DNA of 59,328 nucleotides from an uncultured Candidatus Saccharibacteria bacterium (lineage in GTDB: Bacteria > Patescibacteriota > Saccharimonadia > Saccharimonadales > Saccharimonadaceae). The position numbers and the translations under genes are program-made. Below, piece by piece: positions 33,194 through 42,020 of the stretch (position 1 is the stretch's first letter; every line of letters starts with the position of its first letter). The notes under the pieces were generated by a model that was not told the DNA's origin, ran no database searches, and worked only from the letters and a program-made list of their open reading frames with translations. The stretch is from the NCBI GenBank assembly GCA_947169915.1, contig CAMVRN010000007.1:1-59328 (forward strand). Direction: 5' to 3'.

Positions 33194-35527
33194 ATCGCTA
33201 ATTCTGTTTGCTAGTTTTGTAAGCGGCTTTTTCAGGAGCTTTGGTAGATATATTAGAAGAGGATAGGAGATTACACCAAGCCCAACACTAAGTGCAATAG
33301 TAGTGAAAGAAATATTATCCGACAATCTAAATATCCATCTCAGGAACAAGAAACAAGAACTAAGCCCGACAAGACATCCAGCATAGACAACCGCACGATA
33401 AGTATCAAATGGACAGCAGATTCGGTAAAGATAAATCATCCCGACCATCGCAAACGCGAAGGTGCAAGCGGTAGACATTTCTTCTGCTGGAATTCCAAAT
33501 GCGCCTCCTAGTAGTATCATAAGAAACACGACAACCACACATGCAATTCCGCCTGGAATTGCCTTGCCGAGAATGTTTGACATGAATCGCCCCTTAATCA
33601 AATCTTCGTTTGGCATTTGCGCAAGGAAGAAAGATGGAAGACCAATCGTCCACACAGACAACATCGAAATCTGCGCCGGAAGCATTGGATAAGAAACGCC
33701 GAGCGCTAAAGTTAAAATCGCTGCAATCAAAGAAAAGACATTTTTTACGATAAATAAGCTTCCCGACCTCTCCAGGTTGTTAACAACTCTTCGTCCCTCG
33801 CGAACCACCTGAGGCATCTTAGAAAAGTCCGAATCGAGTAGTACGAGCTGCGCCGCGTGAACCGCCGCATCGCTTCCAGAGGCCATCGCGATGCTACAAT
33901 CTGCATCTTTGAGCGCCAAGACATCGTTTACGCCATCACCAGTCATTGCAACTTTATGACCACTAGCCTGCAGGGCTTTTACGAATTTGCGTTTTTGTTC
34001 CGGCGTCACGCGCCCGAACACCGTATAGCTTTCGACCGCGTTTTGTATGTCTTTGCCAGTTTTGAGCGTCGAAGCGTCAACATATTTTTCGGCACCTTCA
34101 ATGCCGGCTTGCTTGGCAACCTCAGAAACCGTAAGTGGATTATCTCCAGAAATAACTTTTATCTTCACGCCTTGTTCTCGGAAATATTTAAAAGTCTCGG
34201 GAGCTGTTTCGCGTACAGGATTTTCAAGCACAATCATTGCGAGCGGATTTATCGCGTCTTTCAATTCTCCGCCATCCAGTTCTTTGTCGTAGCCGCCAAA
34301 AACTACCACACGGTATCCCTTACGCGTATACTTTTGAATCTCTTTCTTGTATTTTTCGAATTTATCCCTTAGTACAAATTCTGGTGCACCGAGCACGTAG
34401 TTTTCCTTATTGAACTGCACTGCACTGTACTTGTACTTTGAGGAAAAACTAAATACTTTTTTTGCTTCTTTTCTTGCACTACCTTTGAAATATCTCTTCA
34501 GCGCCATCATTGTAGCATTATCGTTTGATAGCGCATGCACAAAATCAGCAATTCTTTCATTTATATCTTTTTCTTCGCTAATCGGTATCCATTCGCGGAC
34601 TGTCATATCTGGACTTGTAACCGTACCAGTTTTGTCAACGCACAAAACGTCAACTCGCGCCAATGTCTCGATGCATTTCATCTCATGAATCAAAACTCTA
34701 TTCTGAGCAAGCTTTACCGCACCGATTGCAAGAGATACGCTCGCAAGAAGGAACAATCCTTCCGGAATCATGCCAAGCACAGCAGCCGCCATATTCTGCA
34801 CACTCGCATCAAGTGGTAGATGGTTAATGAAATGTTGATGTGCAAATAAGAGCAGCCCAATCGGGATAATTGCGATACCAGCCATTTTTACGATGTTATT
34901 TAGAGAGCGAATTATTTCAGACTGCTCGCCCGTCTTTATGGCTTTAGCCTGAAGAGTTAGCTTGGAAGCATACGAGTCTTCTCCGACTCGTGTTAATTTT
35001 GCGTAGCAATTGCCGGAAACGATAAAACTCCCCGATAATAATTCTGCGTTTTTACCTTTTTGAACTTCGTCAGCCTCGCCAGTGATTAGTGCCTCATTAA
35101 CCGAAACAGTTCCGTCTAAGACAATTGCATCGGCAGGAATTTGATTGCCAGCCTCGAATAAAACAATATCGTCTAAGACTAGTTCGTTTACTGGAGTCTC
35201 TGTGACTTTGTCGCCTCTGAGTGTTTTGATTTTTTGGACGTTTAAGACTGTTAAGTTGTCTAGTACCTTCTTCGTGCGAAGCTCTTGAATGATGCCAATG
35301 AGTGTGTTCGCGAGAATCACTCCTAGAAAAGTTAAATCACGATATGAACGGACAAGGATTAGAATCGTCGCAAGAATTGCGAATACACCATTAAAATAAG
35401 TAAAAGTGTTATCAAAAATAACTCGAGCTACCGATTTTGATGGCGCCTTGACGGGTTTATTATCTTGCCCAGCCTTTATTCTTTCGCGGACTTCCTCCGC
35501 AGACAACCCACTATATTTTTCTTGCAT
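33191..35527 (-). CDS. Cation-translocating P-type ATPase (CtpE-like)
   Basis: 778 residues. The phosphorylation motif is LCVDKTGTVT. The actuator motif TGEA appears in EALITGEADEV. The hinge MTGDGVNDVLALKDADCSIAM follows the nucleotide domain, and PEGL in GMIPEGLFLL marks the transmembrane ion site. About ten helices are present. It has no N-terminal heavy-metal domain and lacks the CPx motif. The overall pattern is P2/P3-like and resembles the CtpE group, for which calcium uptake has been proposed; the ion is not certain here. It starts only nine bases after the 3' end of tRNA-Arg on the same strand, so its mRNA may arise by tRNA processing. Confidence 0.9.
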   Translation of the reverse strand: MQEKYSGLSAEEVRERIKAGQDNKPVKAPSKSVARVIFDNTFTYFNGVFAILATILILVRSYRDLTFLGVILANTLIGIIQELRTKKVLDNLTVLNVQKIKTLRGDKVTETPVNELVLDDIVLFEAGNQIPADAIVLDGTVSVNEALITGEADEVQKGKNAELLSGSFIVSGNCYAKLTRVGEDSYASKLTLQAKAIKTGEQSEIIRSLNNIVKMAGIAIIPIGLLLFAHQHFINHLPLDASVQNMAAAVLGMIPEGLFLLASVSLAIGAVKLAQNRVLIHEMKCIETLARVDVLCVDKTGTVTSPDMTVREWIPISEEKDINERIADFVHALSNDNATMMALKRYFKGSARKEAKKVFSFSSKYKYSAVQFNKENYVLGAPEFVLRDKFEKYKKEIQKYTRKGYRVVVFGGYDKELDGGELKDAINPLAMIVLENPVRETAPETFKYFREQGVKIKVISGDNPLTVSEVAKQAGIEGAEKYVDASTLKTGKDIQNAVESYTVFGRVTPEQKRKFVKALQASGHKVAMTGDGVNDVLALKDADCSIAMASGSDAAVHAAQLVLLDSDFSKMPQVVREGRRVVNNLERSGSLFIVKNVFSLIAAILTLALGVSYPMLPAQISMLSVWTIGLPSFFLAQMPNEDLIKGRFMSNILGKAIPGGIACVVVVFLMILLGGAFGIPAEEMSTACTFAFAMVGMIYLYRICCPFDTYRAVVYAGCLVGLSSCFLFLRWIFRLSDNISFTTIALSVGLGVISYPLLIYLPKLLKKPLTKLANRISD

Positions 35528-35536
35528 ACTATTCTA

Positions 35537-35613
35537 TGGTACACCCGGAGGGGTTCGAACCCACGACCTCTTGTTCCGAAGACAAGCGCTCTAATCCGCT
35601 GAGCTACGGGTGC
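35537..35613 (-). tRNA. tRNA-Arg (TCG)
   Basis: Acceptor GCACCCG/CGGGTGT with a G-T first pair, anticodon stem CTTGT/ACAAG, loop CTTCGGA (anticodon TCG), encoded CCA. The ATPase gene follows nine bases downstream. Confidence 0.95.
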
Positions 35614-35666
35614 TAGATTACTTTATTTTATCATAAAATCAGAAAATATATGATACAATAGGGTTA

Positions 35667-36161
35667 ATGTTCTGGGATGAAGAAGCGTCAGAAAATGACA
35701 AAAAAATCAAAAGCTTAGACGAGGACTTTCAAAAACTCCTCGGAGATTTAATGGGGGATTATCTTTCTGAAATCGAAAAACATTTCGATTCATTAGACAA
35801 GGAGCTAAATGACGCCAAGAAGTTTGACGCCTTCGGTAACGAAATCACGCCTGAGGGGAAAGATGATGAAGTCTGGGAATACTTTGCTCAGAAAAATCTT
35901 TGGGAAAACATCTTCACGAAGCAGTACAAAACCAAGCAAGACCGTTACTTGAATCGTCTTGAAGATTTTCTTTCGGCGACAATTGACAATCCCGAGAAGC
36001 ATCTCGAGAGTTTTGGCCATGGCTTGCTATGGCGCTATTATGCGAAAGTTTCCGCAGCCGACGGTTCAATTACATACGATTATATGAAAACTGATGACCC
36101 GCTTGCTCCGCTCTATATAACCCTTAAAACTTTCTATAATCAAATTAAATCAAAGGACTAA
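35667..36161 (+). CDS. Hypothetical acidic helical protein
   Basis: 164 residues, with no signal peptide or membrane helix. It is strongly acidic and helical (DEDFQKLLGDLMGDYLSEIEKHFDSLDKELNDAKKF), with a Trp/Tyr-rich C-terminal half (LWENIFTKQYKTKQDRYLNR, GHGLLWRYYAKVSAADGS). No family is recognised. TACAAT in TATGATACAAT at 35654-35659 ends seven bases before the ATG (leaderless). The FNT gene starts three bases after its stop, so it may be a cytoplasmic partner or regulator of that channel. Confidence 0.65.
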   Translation: MFWDEEASENDKKIKSLDEDFQKLLGDLMGDYLSEIEKHFDSLDKELNDAKKFDAFGNEITPEGKDDEVWEYFAQKNLWENIFTKQYKTKQDRYLNRLEDFLSATIDNPEKHLESFGHGLLWRYYAKVSAADGSITYDYMKTDDPLAPLYITLKTFYNQIKSKD

Positions 36162-36164
36162 AAC

Positions 36165-36767
36165 ATGTTTGAACTCATCAAAAAGTCCATCGGAGCATCT
36201 CTTCTTATTGGACTTGGCAATTTTGCACTTCTAAAATTAGGCAACCCCATTGGTCCAATCATTTTTGCCTTTGGGCTTCTTGGCGTTTGTTATCTAGGTC
36301 TCAATCTTTTCACTGGTAAATGTGGCTTTCTTTTCGAAGATAAACTAAAGGTAAAAGACCTAGCAATTATTCTCATTATCAACCTAATTGCGGGCTATCT
36401 CGTCGGCTTGTTGTTCTCTCTAGCCGACCCGACAATAGTTGATGCTGCCGCTTCAAAAGTTGACTCTTGGGAATTCACTCTGCCTTTCTTCGTTAAATCC
36501 TTCCTCTGTGGCGTCATTATGTATCTCGCCGTAAAAATGTACAAAAAGGGAACTCCACTCGGAATTATCTTTGGCATCCCTCTGTTTATCTTCTGCGGGT
36601 TCCAGCACTGCATCGCAAACGTTATTACCCTTGGCGTTGCTACTACGTTTTCTTGGTCGCTAATCCTAGCTATTCTAGGTAACTTCATTGGCGCCGTCTT
36701 CATGAGCTGGATTGCTGTCGAGGCTACAAAGTCAAAAACAACCGCCAAACAAAAATCCCGCCAATAG
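36165..36767 (+). CDS. Formate/nitrite transporter (FNT) family channel
   Basis: 200 residues, six transmembrane helices. FTGKCGFLF matches the first FNT signature region, and FCGFQHCIANVI matches the central-histidine signature (F-x-G-x-x-H-x-x-A/V-N). The second histidine-loop half is conserved with AxxxxGN-type GNFIGAVF. At 200 residues it is shorter than FocA or NirC (about 280), with short loops. FNT channels move formate, nitrite, hydrosulfide or other small monovalent anions; export of acid end products such as acetate, lactate or formate is plausible here. It is coupled to the hypothetical gene upstream. Confidence 0.85.
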   Translation: MFELIKKSIGASLLIGLGNFALLKLGNPIGPIIFAFGLLGVCYLGLNLFTGKCGFLFEDKLKVKDLAIILIINLIAGYLVGLLFSLADPTIVDAAASKVDSWEFTLPFFVKSFLCGVIMYLAVKMYKKGTPLGIIFGIPLFIFCGFQHCIANVITLGVATTFSWSLILAILGNFIGAVFMSWIAVEATKSKTTAKQKSRQ

Positions 36768-36779
36768 GCAGGACTTTTG

Positions 36780-36881
36780 TTAACGACCGTCTTTGTGACG
36801 CAAGTGTTTGCGTTTGTCGCTGTGTTTGTGGTTGTTATTGCGGTTAAGCTTTGCAATAACTTTATCGAGTTTCTTTCGCAT
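36780..36881 (-). CDS. 33-residue very basic peptide
   Basis: The minus-strand ORF MRKKLDKVIAKLNRNNNHKH... ends DGR-stop. It has 13 Lys/Arg and five His among 33 residues, and an amphipathic first half followed by a His/Lys-rich half. The TATAAT box in TGTGATATAAT (36890-36895) ends eight bases before the ATG, the same arrangement as at many other genes here, which argues that it is expressed. It may be a ribosome-associated or nucleic-acid-binding peptide by composition; no family is known to me. It converges on the FNT gene across a hairpin with stem TCCCGCC/GGCAGGA. Confidence 0.55.
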   Translation of the reverse strand: MRKKLDKVIAKLNRNNNHKHSDKRKHLRHKDGR

Positions 36882-36948
36882 AATAAAAAATTATATCACA
36901 GAGAAGCGATTTTGGCAAAACGTCTGTTTGTATGATATAATCATAAGC

Positions 36949-38556
36949 ATGAACGAAGAAGAACTTCAAGCAAAGCGTCGCGAAAACGAAGAAAACGCGA
37001 CCGCTAATCGTGCGCGCATTTTAGGCCTCCCATATCTAGATACTCGAGATTTTGAAAGCACGATGCCACTCGCCAATGGCTTGCTTGATAAGGAGGAAAT
37101 GCATAAAAACTTCATTCTCCCTCTTTCTCGCGGCGGCAACGGCGAACACTATCAATTCATGATTACTAGTCAAACTCCGCGCCACATAATAAGCTCTATT
37201 CGTGAAGATTACGAAAAAGAAGGCGAACGCGTTGATTTCTTCCTCATTTCAGGTTCCGCTTTCCGCGTCATTATGCTCCGTTACGACCCACCACGCGAAG
37301 TGACTTATGACGATATTCGCATCTCGAACGAAGGCGATTCGGACACGATTTCTGAAGTTTCCGAAACCTTGAATTCAGTTTCTTCTGAAAAAATCTTTGA
37401 CTTCCTTCTAGACCAAGCAGATAAACTTGGTGCATCCGATATCCATATCGAAAACCTTCGCGGAGAAATTCGTATTCGTATGCGCGTTGACGGCCTCCTG
37501 CATCCCGTCGCAAACTTGAGCAAAGACCGCTATCGCGTTATTATGGGCGAATTATCATCGCGCGCTAACGTTTCCGCAGCTAGCATGAAGCCACAGTCCG
37601 GTCATCTCCAAACCGAAATCCACCGCGAAAAATCCTCCCACATTCTGAACGTCCGTGTCGAGACCGTTCCGACGATGTACGGGCAAGATGCCGTACTTCG
37701 TTTGTTTAATTTCGATGAATCCTTACTCCAGCTTGACTTGTTAGGTCTTTCCGAAAGCGAAAGATTAGAGATTGAAGAAGTCATTCGCAAACCTCGCGGA
37801 CTTGTTCTTATGGTCGGTCCAACTGGTTCCGGTAAATCCACCACGCTTTATTCTATGCTAAACGCTTTGAACACGACCGACAAGAAAATCATCACCCTCG
37901 AGGACCCAATCGAGTATGGAATTACTGGTATTTCTCAAATTCCAATTAAGACCAACGATGGCGGCTCGTTCGCGGAAGGTCTCCGTTCCGTTCTTCGTCT
38001 TGACCCTGACGTAGTCATGGTCGGTGAGATTCGCGATGCCGATACAGCCAAAACCGCAATCCAGGCCTCAATCACTGGCCACTTAGTTTTGAGCTCTTTC
38101 CATGCTGACTCGTCATCTGCTGCCTTCTCTCGCATGATTGACCTTATCGGCACCAACCCAATCTTTGCAAACTCCATCCGCCTAGTAGTCGCCCAGCGCC
38201 TTGTTCGTAAACTTACCGATGAAAAAGAAGAGTACGAACCAGATGATGTCGTTAAGGACTATATTCGTGAAACTCTAAAAGGCGTAGACGGGTTCAATCC
38301 AGACGATATTAAACTCTACCGCCCGACACCAACCGAAGAACATCCGTTTGGATATAGTGGTCGCGCCGTAATCATGGAACAGCTAGTTGTTTCTGATGAA
38401 ATTTCCGACTTCCTTCGCGGAAGCGTTGCAGAAGCAAACGCAAAGAAAATCGAAGGGGTCGCCAAACGCAACGGTATGTTGACTCTAGAACAAAAAGGCC
38501 TCTTGATGGCACTCAATGGAACGACTACCCTCGAAGAGGTCTCTCGCGTAATTTAA
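36949..38556 (+). CDS. pilB: PilB/GspE-type secretion ATPase
   Basis: 535 residues from ATG 36949, chosen because the TATAAT box in TATGATATAAT (36936-36941) ends seven bases upstream and the longer frame adds an implausible N-terminus. The N-terminal domain is of N2 type, with a conserved QADKLGASDIHIE segment. Walker A is VMVGPTGSGKSTTL, the Asp box is ITLEDPIEY, Walker B is LRLDPDVVMVGEIRD, and the His box is TGHLVLSSFHA. The zinc tetracysteine found in many PilB/GspE proteins is absent. It would power extension of the pili whose minor pilins are encoded at 16-19 kb. No pilC, pilT or major pilin gene is in the window. Confidence 0.92.
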   Translation: MNEEELQAKRRENEENATANRARILGLPYLDTRDFESTMPLANGLLDKEEMHKNFILPLSRGGNGEHYQFMITSQTPRHIISSIREDYEKEGERVDFFLISGSAFRVIMLRYDPPREVTYDDIRISNEGDSDTISEVSETLNSVSSEKIFDFLLDQADKLGASDIHIENLRGEIRIRMRVDGLLHPVANLSKDRYRVIMGELSSRANVSAASMKPQSGHLQTEIHREKSSHILNVRVETVPTMYGQDAVLRLFNFDESLLQLDLLGLSESERLEIEEVIRKPRGLVLMVGPTGSGKSTTLYSMLNALNTTDKKIITLEDPIEYGITGISQIPIKTNDGGSFAEGLRSVLRLDPDVVMVGEIRDADTAKTAIQASITGHLVLSSFHADSSSAAFSRMIDLIGTNPIFANSIRLVVAQRLVRKLTDEKEEYEPDDVVKDYIRETLKGVDGFNPDDIKLYRPTPTEEHPFGYSGRAVIMEQLVVSDEISDFLRGSVAEANAKKIEGVAKRNGMLTLEQKGLLMALNGTTTLEEVSRVI

Positions 38557-38930
38557 TCTAACTTTAATTTCCCTTGGATTTCTTTAAACTCAGCTTCGGA
38601 AAGCTTGAGCGTAACTCCATGCTTCCAATTTGGGTCAATCGGCATAAGATGCACATGCGCATGCGGAACATCCGTACCAACAACTTTCATGACAATTCTT
38701 GCTCCGAGTACTTCTTCCATATGCTTCGCTAGCTTTTTTACTGCATGGAAGAGCGAATCGTAGTCTTCGTCTGACAGTTCATAAACCTTATCGACCTCGG
38801 CTTTTGGGATGACGAGAGTATGGCCTTTCGACTCAGGCGCAATGTCTAGAAAAGCTAGATTCTTCTCATCTTCATAGATTTTGTAGCAGGGAATCTCCCC
38901 TCTGATGATTTTAGAAAAAACGTTGTCCAT
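38553..38930 (-). CDS. HIT-family nucleotide hydrolase
   Basis: 125 residues from ATG 38930 (MDNVFSKIIRGEIPCYKIYE), supported by TATAAT in TATGCTATAAT ending seven bases upstream. A longer frame exists but has no support. HIT signature: VPHAHVHLMP. The NLAFLDIAPESKGHTLVIPK segment is typical of the Hint branch. These enzymes hydrolyse purine nucleoside phosphoramidates or AMP conjugates. Its end overlaps the pilB end by four bases, convergently. Confidence 0.93.
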   Translation of the reverse strand: MDNVFSKIIRGEIPCYKIYEDEKNLAFLDIAPESKGHTLVIPKAEVDKVYELSDEDYDSLFHAVKKLAKHMEEVLGARIVMKVVGTDVPHAHVHLMPIDPNWKHGVTLKLSEAEFKEIQGKLKLD

Positions 38931-39016
38931 ATCTAGAATTATAGCATAAACCATCTTTATGTTTCCCTTGAATCTGATATAATAAAAACACATTCAAATA
39001 TTAACGAGGTAATGCT

Positions 39017-40069
39017 ATGGCAAACAAATCAACGGTGGAAACAGCAGATAAAAGTGATAAAGGCAGTAAGAAAGACGACGCTCGCGCACAAGCACTAAAT
39101 CTCGCTATCTCTCAAATCACCAAATCCTTTGGTGACGGTTCAATTATGAAACTTGGTGACGCAAAAAAAATTGACGTCCAGCTTATCCCATCCGGCTCAC
39201 TCTCTCTTGACCTTGCTCTAGGCGGTGGCTATCCAAAGGGTCGCATCATCGAAATCTATGGTCCTGAGTCTTCTGGAAAAACGACCCTGACTCTTCATGC
39301 AATTGCAGAAATCCAAAAACAGGGCGGAACGGCAGCATTTATCGATGCTGAGCACGCTCTCGACCCAGCTTACGCAAAACGCATTGGCGTAGACACGGCA
39401 AATCTTCTTATCTCCCAGCCAGATAACGGGGAACAAGCACTCGAAATCTGCGAAACGCTTGTTCGCTCTGGTGCAGTTGACCTTATCGTTGTTGACTCTG
39501 TCGCCGCACTCGTACCTCAAGCTGAAATTGATGGAGACATGGGCGACGCGCAGATGGGCCTTCAGGCACGCCTCATGTCCCAAGCGATGCGTAAACTCAC
39601 TGGTATCATCAGCAAGTCCAAAGCGACCGTTATTTTCATTAACCAAATCCGCATGAAAATTGGCGTGATGTTTGGTAATCCAGAAACAACGACCGGTGGC
39701 AACGCACTTAAATTCTACGCCTCCGTTCGTCTCGATATCCGACGCATTGGTCAAATCAAAGAAGGCGACAATATCACTGGCAACCGTACAAAAGTCAAAG
39801 TCGTTAAAAATAAAATTGCCGCACCGTTCCGTACAGCAGAATTCGACATCATGTACAACGAAGGCATCTCCAAAGTTGGCGATATACTGGACTTGGCAGT
39901 CCAATACGGTATCATCGAGAAAGCAGGGGCTTTCCTAAAGTATAACGGCGAGACAATCGGCCAAGGACGTGAAGCCGTAAAGAAACTCTTCCGTGAAAAA
40001 CCAGAATTCATGGATGAAATCGATAAAAAAGTTCGCGCAGAAGCGGCTCGTCGCGAAAACGAAGACTAA
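39017..40069 (+). CDS. recA: Recombinase RecA
   Basis: 350 residues, standard length. Walker A is [10 protein letters not shown], followed by FIDAEHALD and Walker [11 protein letters not shown]. The L1/L2 regions include [20 protein letters not shown] and [22 protein letters not shown] short acidic/basic end follows. It forms nucleoprotein filaments for homologous recombination and the SOS response. GAGG precedes the ATG. The Nudix gene follows after 11 bases and recX after that, so this is a recA-Nudix-recX operon. No LexA box was recognised. Confidence 0.98.
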   Translation: MANKSTVETADKSDKGSKKDDARAQALNLAISQITKSFGDGSIMKLGDAKKIDVQLIPSGSLSLDLALGGGYPKGRIIEIYGPESSGKTTLTLHAIAEIQKQGGTAAFIDAEHALDPAYAKRIGVDTANLLISQPDNGEQALEICETLVRSGAVDLIVVDSVAALVPQAEIDGDMGDAQMGLQARLMSQAMRKLTGIISKSKATVIFINQIRMKIGVMFGNPETTTGGNALKFYASVRLDIRRIGQIKEGDNITGNRTKVKVVKNKIAAPFRTAEFDIMYNEGISKVGDILDLAVQYGIIEKAGAFLKYNGETIGQGREAVKKLFREKPEFMDEIDKKVRAEAARRENED

Positions 40070-40080
40070 AGGAGAACAAG

Positions 40081-40581
40081 GTGGGAGAAACCGTAAAACC
40101 ATACGCATACTACGATAAACTAGGCAACGTCATGAGTGAAGGACCTCTTGAGGGAGGCGCCTGTGTTTGGCTAATCAAACGCGAAGGAGACAAGGTTTTT
40201 GTCTTGTTTCAAAAACGAGCCGAAGGAATAACTAACGGAGGTTATTATGATGCGTCCGCTGGCGGTCATATCGACGAAGGTGAAGACCCGATTACGGCCG
40301 CTATTCGTGAAACACGCGAAGAGATTGGTCTAAACATTACCGCAGACGAGCTAAATTTTGTTTGTACCTATGCGACTGACAAGAAATACATTTCTGTCTA
40401 TCTCTCCGATAGAACCAACAAAAATGACGAGTTAGTCTTGAATCATGACGAAGTAGAAGTCGTTGAATGGGTTTCTCTCGAAGACTTTGACTTATTTGTT
40501 CGTGCGCGCGTTAAACCTCCGCTACGCGAACTCGTCCCGCATCTTCCAGTCCTTCGCTATTACATTGAAAACTATCTATAA
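40081..40581 (+). CDS. Nudix hydrolase, IPP-isomerase-like subgroup
   Basis: 166 residues from GTG 40081 with AAAGGAG nine bases upstream. The Nudix box is GGHIDEGEDPITAAIRETRE followed by EIGL. The preceding YYDASAGGHI and FVLFQKRAEGITNGG patterns place it with the IDI-like Nudix subgroup (YfcD type), which cleaves nucleoside diphosphate derivatives. The substrate is unknown; a clean-up role for damaged nucleotides would suit its place between recA and recX. The stop overlaps the recX start (TAATG). Confidence 0.9.
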   Translation: MGETVKPYAYYDKLGNVMSEGPLEGGACVWLIKREGDKVFVLFQKRAEGITNGGYYDASAGGHIDEGEDPITAAIRETREEIGLNITADELNFVCTYATDKKYISVYLSDRTNKNDELVLNHDEVEVVEWVSLEDFDLFVRARVKPPLRELVPHLPVLRYYIENYL

Positions 40582-41381
40582 TGGAGATTATAAATTTAAA
40601 TAGCGAATCCGCAGAAACCAAGTCTTCGGATTCTGCTCAGAAATCACAAAAAAATGAAATCACGGACATCAAATCCGCGGTTAAAAATCAGAATCGTGTC
40701 AATGTTTTTATTGACGGCGAATTTAGTTTTTCATTAGATATCGCACAGGTCGTAGACTACCATCTAAAAATCGGAAAAAATCTCGAGCCGTCAGAAATAG
40801 AAAAACTTAAACGCGCATCTGTATATGGAAAACTCTATGCACAAACTCTAGAATGGGTTTTAACACGTCCACACTCAATCAAAGAAACTCGCGACCATCT
40901 AAAGAACAAACTATTCAAACTAAACATCGATAACAAACGGCGAGCAGAGAATCGTGAACGCGCAAAAACCGACCCTGAGTTTAAAAAACTCGCGCGTGAC
41001 TACAAAATTCGCACACGGGAACGAGAGGTTTACACAGAGGAAGATATTGAGCAAGTCATTTCGAAGCTGGCAGAAAAAGGGTATCTCGACGACCGTAATT
41101 TCGCTACATGGTTTATAGAAAATCGTTTTGCTAGTAAAGGCGTTTCAGAAAAACGTCTTCGTCTAGAATTAACAGAAAAAGGAGTCGATGCAGGTCTAAT
41201 CGAAGAATTGCTCGCAAATTCTCCTCGCGACGAAGCCGAAGAAATTAAAAAAGTTATCAAGAAAAAAGGAAACAAAACGGACTCCCAAAAACTTTTCGCA
41301 TATTTAATTCGACACGGTTTTTCAATTGACTTGTCCCGCGAACTTGTCGCGGAATTCTACAGAGATACTACCGATTTCTAA
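40581..41381 (+). CDS. recX: Regulatory protein RecX
   Basis: 266 residues, overlapping the Nudix gene by one base. An N-terminal Ser/Lys-rich part of about 35 residues is followed by a small beta segment (RVNVFIDGEFSFSLDIAQV). The RecX three-helix repeats come next (YAQTLEWVLTRPHSIKETRDHL; EDIEQVISKLAEKGYLDDRNFATWFIENR; KGVSEKRLRLELTEKGVDAGLIEE; and a last repeat). RecX binds and restrains RecA filaments, and recA-recX linkage is common. The middle insert rich in Lys/Arg (about 110-150) is longer than usual. Confidence 0.9.
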   Translation: MEIINLNSESAETKSSDSAQKSQKNEITDIKSAVKNQNRVNVFIDGEFSFSLDIAQVVDYHLKIGKNLEPSEIEKLKRASVYGKLYAQTLEWVLTRPHSIKETRDHLKNKLFKLNIDNKRRAENRERAKTDPEFKKLARDYKIRTREREVYTEEDIEQVISKLAEKGYLDDRNFATWFIENRFASKGVSEKRLRLELTEKGVDAGLIEELLANSPRDEAEEIKKVIKKKGNKTDSQKLFAYLIRHGFSIDLSRELVAEFYRDTTDF

Positions 41382-41408
41382 TAAAGCATTACTATTGCTA
41401 CGAAGATT

Positions 41409-42008
41409 TTATTCTTTCTGCTTCTCGATTCTATTTGCAGAAAAATCCGGCTCTCTGAATGGGTTTACAAAATTTGGCACAAAATCATCCTTCGTAGCAC
41501 GTTTACGGATTTTATCCTCTTCATCCTTCACAATAATTTTATAGTCATTAACTTCTAAAATTTCTTTTCTAGGAATAGTTAGTTCTGGGTCAATTATCGC
41601 TTTTACAACCGGACGTTTTACGATTAACTGATGCACCGTAAAGGTATCAGTATCGACAATGTAATCAATTATTTTTCCGAGTTTGGAACCTTTCTTCGTT
41701 TCGACTTTTAGACCTATCAAAGAAAAATTCAGTTTTAGAATCTTATCAAGTTTGATAACGTCACCTTCGTTAACGAATGTTTCAATCGAATCGACAATCA
41801 TTCCCATGTTGGAGAACTCGCGCACATCACGCGTCTCTAAAATATCTCCAGCTTCGGGGTCATTATGAATTGCAGGTCCATCAACGAAAAAAGCAATGAT
41901 TTTTAGCTTTTCCGGGTCTACAACCTCCGAGTCCGTCCAAGCAATCGGACCACCGACATGCAAACTCAAAACAGGAAACCCCATCAATCGAGAAGCGCTT
42001 ATTAACAT
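41409..42008 (-). CDS. PRC-barrel domain protein
   Basis: 199 residues, soluble. Two PRC-barrel-like modules are seen: ISASRLMGFPVLSLHVGGPI to about residue 90, and LKLNFSLIGLKVETKKGSKLGKIIDYIVD to about 160, each a short beta barrel. The C-terminal 35 residues are charged and disordered. PRC barrels occur in RimM and photosynthetic reaction centre H subunits and bind RNA or protein partners; the present role is unknown. TAAAAT lies six bases before the ATG (leaderless). tilS lies upstream on the same strand. Confidence 0.85.
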   Translation of the reverse strand: MLISASRLMGFPVLSLHVGGPIAWTDSEVVDPEKLKIIAFFVDGPAIHNDPEAGDILETRDVREFSNMGMIVDSIETFVNEGDVIKLDKILKLNFSLIGLKVETKKGSKLGKIIDYIVDTDTFTVHQLIVKRPVVKAIIDPELTIPRKEILEVNDYKIIVKDEEDKIRKRATKDDFVPNFVNPFREPDFSANRIEKQKE

Positions 42009-42020
42009 AACCTTATTTTA

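Noticed and set aside
35667-36161. Possible toxin or regulator identity for the acidic hypothetical
   Set aside because: No motif of a known toxin, antitoxin or DNA-binding protein could be recognised, so it is left as hypothetical.
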